A stretch of DNA of 6,379 bases from Frondihabitans sp. (GTDB lineage Bacteria; Actinomycetota; Actinomycetes; Actinomycetales; Microbacteriaceae): assembly GCA_025464735.1 (NCBI GenBank), contig JAODMX010000027.1, positions 1-6,379 on the forward strand. Reading direction: 5' to 3'. Positions 5,189 to 6,379 of the stretch are shown one piece after another (the stretch's first letter is position 1; the number at the start of each line of letters is the position of its first letter). The position numbers and the translations under genes were made by a program. The notes beneath the pieces are model-generated. The model did not search any database and had not been told where the DNA came from. It was given only the letters and a program-made list of their open reading frames with translations.

Positions 5189-6379
5189 GTCACCCCGTCC
5201 ACGTGTCTGCCACACCCCCGGCGGCCGCGGCCGCGCCCCATCAGCTTGACCCGTTGACGCCCGCCGAGATCCAGCAGGTCATTGCGCTGGTTCGGGCCGA
5301 CAGCCGCGCGGGCGACGAACCGCGTTTCTGGGGCATCGCCCTCGACGAGGAGCTCGCCCGGCAGCGCCCTGTCGGCTCACCTCGCCCCGTCCGGCTGGCC
5401 GTGATGAATCCGGCCGCGCACACGGCGTGGGAGATCACGGCGTGGACGGCCGCGGGCTCGGCGGCTGCAACCCTGCACGCGTGGACGCCTGTCGACTCGC
5501 GCCGCCCCGGTGTCTCGTCCGAAGAGGCGCGCTCGGTCGCCGGAGCCGTCCGAGCGGACGCGGGCGTCCAGGCTGCTCTGGCTGCGCGCGGCATCACCGA
5601 TCCCACGAAGGTCTGGGTCGATCCGGAATCCATCACCGGATTCGAGCCGGAAGACCTCGCCGACCGGCGTCTGTCGTGGGCGACCCTCTGGTATGTCGAG
5701 GGCCCGGAGGACAACGGCTACTCGCGACCCATCGCCGGTCTCGTGCCGATCGTCGACCTCGAGACCCTCGAGGTCGTGCGGATCGAGGATCACGGAATTC
5801 TGCCCCTGCCTCCCGAGGTGGGCAACTTCACCTCGGGAACCTGGGGGCCGGACCGCGAGGTCGCCGACCTTGCGATCACCCAGCCCGGTGGTCCGGGATT
5901 CGAGGTCGACGGGCATCTCGTGACCTGGCAGAACTGGTCGTTCCGCATCGGCTTCAGCCACCGCGAGGGTCTCGTGCTCCACGACATCCTCTACACGGAT
6001 CAGGGCAGGACCCGCTCCGTTCTGCGCCGCGCCGCCGTCAACGAGATGTACGTGCCCTACCTCGACCCCGATCCGACCGCCTACCGCAAGAACTTCTTCG
6101 ACTGGGGCGAGTACGGCGCCGGTCCTCTCACGTCGTCGCTGCAACTGGGCTGCGACTGCCTCGGCGAGATCCGCTACTTCGACGCTCACGCGATCGACGG
6201 GAACGGGGAGGTACTCACGATCGCCAACGGCATCTGCCTGCACGAAGAAGACGACAGCGTGCTGTGGCGGCACGTGAACACACGCACGGGCGTTCCCGAA
6301 GTGCGTCGCTCACGGAAGCTCGTCATCTCGGCGTTCGCGACCGTCGCGAACTACGACTACGGCTTCTACTGGAGCCTTC
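5185..6379 (+). CDS. Copper-containing (topaquinone) primary amine oxidase, N-terminal 398 residues; 3' end outside window
   Basis: This enzyme oxidatively deaminates a primary amine to aldehyde, NH3 and H2O2 using Cu(II) and the self-made cofactor topaquinone (TPQ). The start ATG 5185 follows GAAGGAG and overlaps the previous stop. The TPQ precursor is Tyr390 in ANYDYGFYW (bases 6352-6354). Relative to Arthrobacter globiformis amine oxidase (AGAO) the offset is a constant 8 residues: catalytic base Asp306 (Asp298) in FFDWGEY, Tyr292 (Tyr284) in VPYLDP, disulfide Cys325 and Cys351 (Cys317, Cys343), TPQ Tyr390 (Tyr382). The gate Tyr296 of AGAO is Phe304 here, and Thr299 is Trp307. The N-terminal N2/N3 domains are present (VDLETLEVVRIED is in N3). 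The copper histidines lie beyond the window; about 240 residues are missing by comparison with AGAO. No signal peptide is visible, so it is probably cytoplasmic. Family is certain; the substrate is unknown. Confidence 0.97.
   Translation, partial: MSHPVHVSATPPAAAAAPHQLDPLTPAEIQQVIALVRADSRAGDEPRFWGIALDEELARQRPVGSPRPVRLAVMNPAAHTAWEITAWTAAGSAAATLHAWTPVDSRRPGVSSEEARSVAGAVRADAGVQAALAARGITDPTKVWVDPESITGFEPEDLADRRLSWATLWYVEGPEDNGYSRPIAGLVPIVDLETLEVVRIEDHGILPLPPEVGNFTSGTWGPDREVADLAITQPGGPGFEVDGHLVTWQNWSFRIGFSHREGLVLHDILYTDQGRTRSVLRRAAVNEMYVPYLDPDPTAYRKNFFDWGEYGAGPLTSSLQLGCDCLGEIRYFDAHAIDGNGEVLTIANGICLHEEDDSVLWRHVNTRTGVPEVRRSRKLVISAFATVANYDYGFYWSL
5754..5776. repeat. Inverted repeat (10-bp arms, 3-base loop) inside the amine oxidase gene
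   Basis: CGACCTCGAG at 5754-5763 is the exact reverse complement of CTCGAGGTCG at 5767-5776, with loop ACC. It lies in codons for VDLETLEV, a conserved segment of the N3 domain, so the amino-acid sequence may explain it. In mRNA it would form a very stable hairpin about 570 bases into the gene. Confidence 0.35.
5811..5838. repeat. Inverted repeat (10-bp arms, 8-base loop) inside the amine oxidase gene
   Basis: TCCCGAGGTG at 5811-5820 is the exact reverse complement of CACCTCGGGA at 5829-5838. The loop is GGCAACTT. There is no T-run after it, so it is not an intrinsic terminator, and the reading frame continues through it. It is the second 10-bp hairpin within 85 bases. Confidence 0.35.

Noticed and set aside
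5377..6273. Open frame of 298 codons on the minus strand opposite the copper amine oxidase
   Set aside because: The + strand frame has full active-site matches to amine oxidases; the antisense translation shows no motif.
1..6379. Search for tRNA, rRNA, CRISPR arrays, insertion sequences, attachment sites and terminators
   Set aside because: No spaced direct repeats, transposase motifs, T-run hairpins or RNA-gene signatures were seen by eye; the window is coding throughout except for 28 bases.

Overview
The window is very GC-rich and fully coding on the + strand, with GTG/ATG starts, strong Shine-Dalgarno boxes and several 4-base stop/start overlaps. This codon use and gene packing suggest a high-GC actinobacterium. 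The closest protein I can recall to the copper amine oxidase is the Arthrobacter enzyme, with which it shares a gapless active-site alignment. The genus cannot be fixed from sequence alone.

Layout, all on +: (1) 3' part of an aldehyde dehydrogenase gene (1-654, 5' end outside the window); (2) PLP-dependent class V aminotransferase-fold enzyme (651-1880); (3) FAD-dependent amine oxidase of the monomeric sarcosine oxidase/N-methyltryptophan oxidase type (1877-2974); (4) metal-dependent hydrolase of the cyclase/kynurenine-formamidase family (3003-3641); (5) gamma-glutamyltransferase-like Ntn hydrolase (3638-5188); (6) 5' part of a topaquinone copper amine oxidase gene (5185 to the window end). 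Four of the five junctions are 4-base GTGA/ATGA overlaps and the fifth is a 28-base gap with a good ribosome binding site. The set is therefore almost certainly one operon. Its promoter and terminator lie outside the window, and no stretch above 28 bases lacks a gene.

Taken together this looks like a catabolic operon for an unidentified nitrogen compound. Two hydrolases (one metal-dependent, one Ntn-type) could cleave amide, lactam or ester bonds. A flavin oxidase could act on a secondary or N-methyl amine and a copper oxidase on a primary amine. The PLP enzyme would move or remove an amino group or cleave a side chain, and the aldehyde dehydrogenase would oxidise the resulting aldehyde to an acid. 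None of the enzymes with a visible N-terminus shows a signal peptide, so the chemistry appears cytoplasmic. The catalytic residues are intact in every gene. However, substrate-side residues differ from the textbook relatives in the flavin oxidase (Tyr254 and His269 of sarcosine oxidase) and in the GGT-like protein (Arg114 and Asp433 of E. coli GGT). The textbook substrates sarcosine and glutathione should therefore not be assumed. The substrate of the pathway is the open question. Comparisons with known enzymes are from memory of their sequences, not from a computed alignment.
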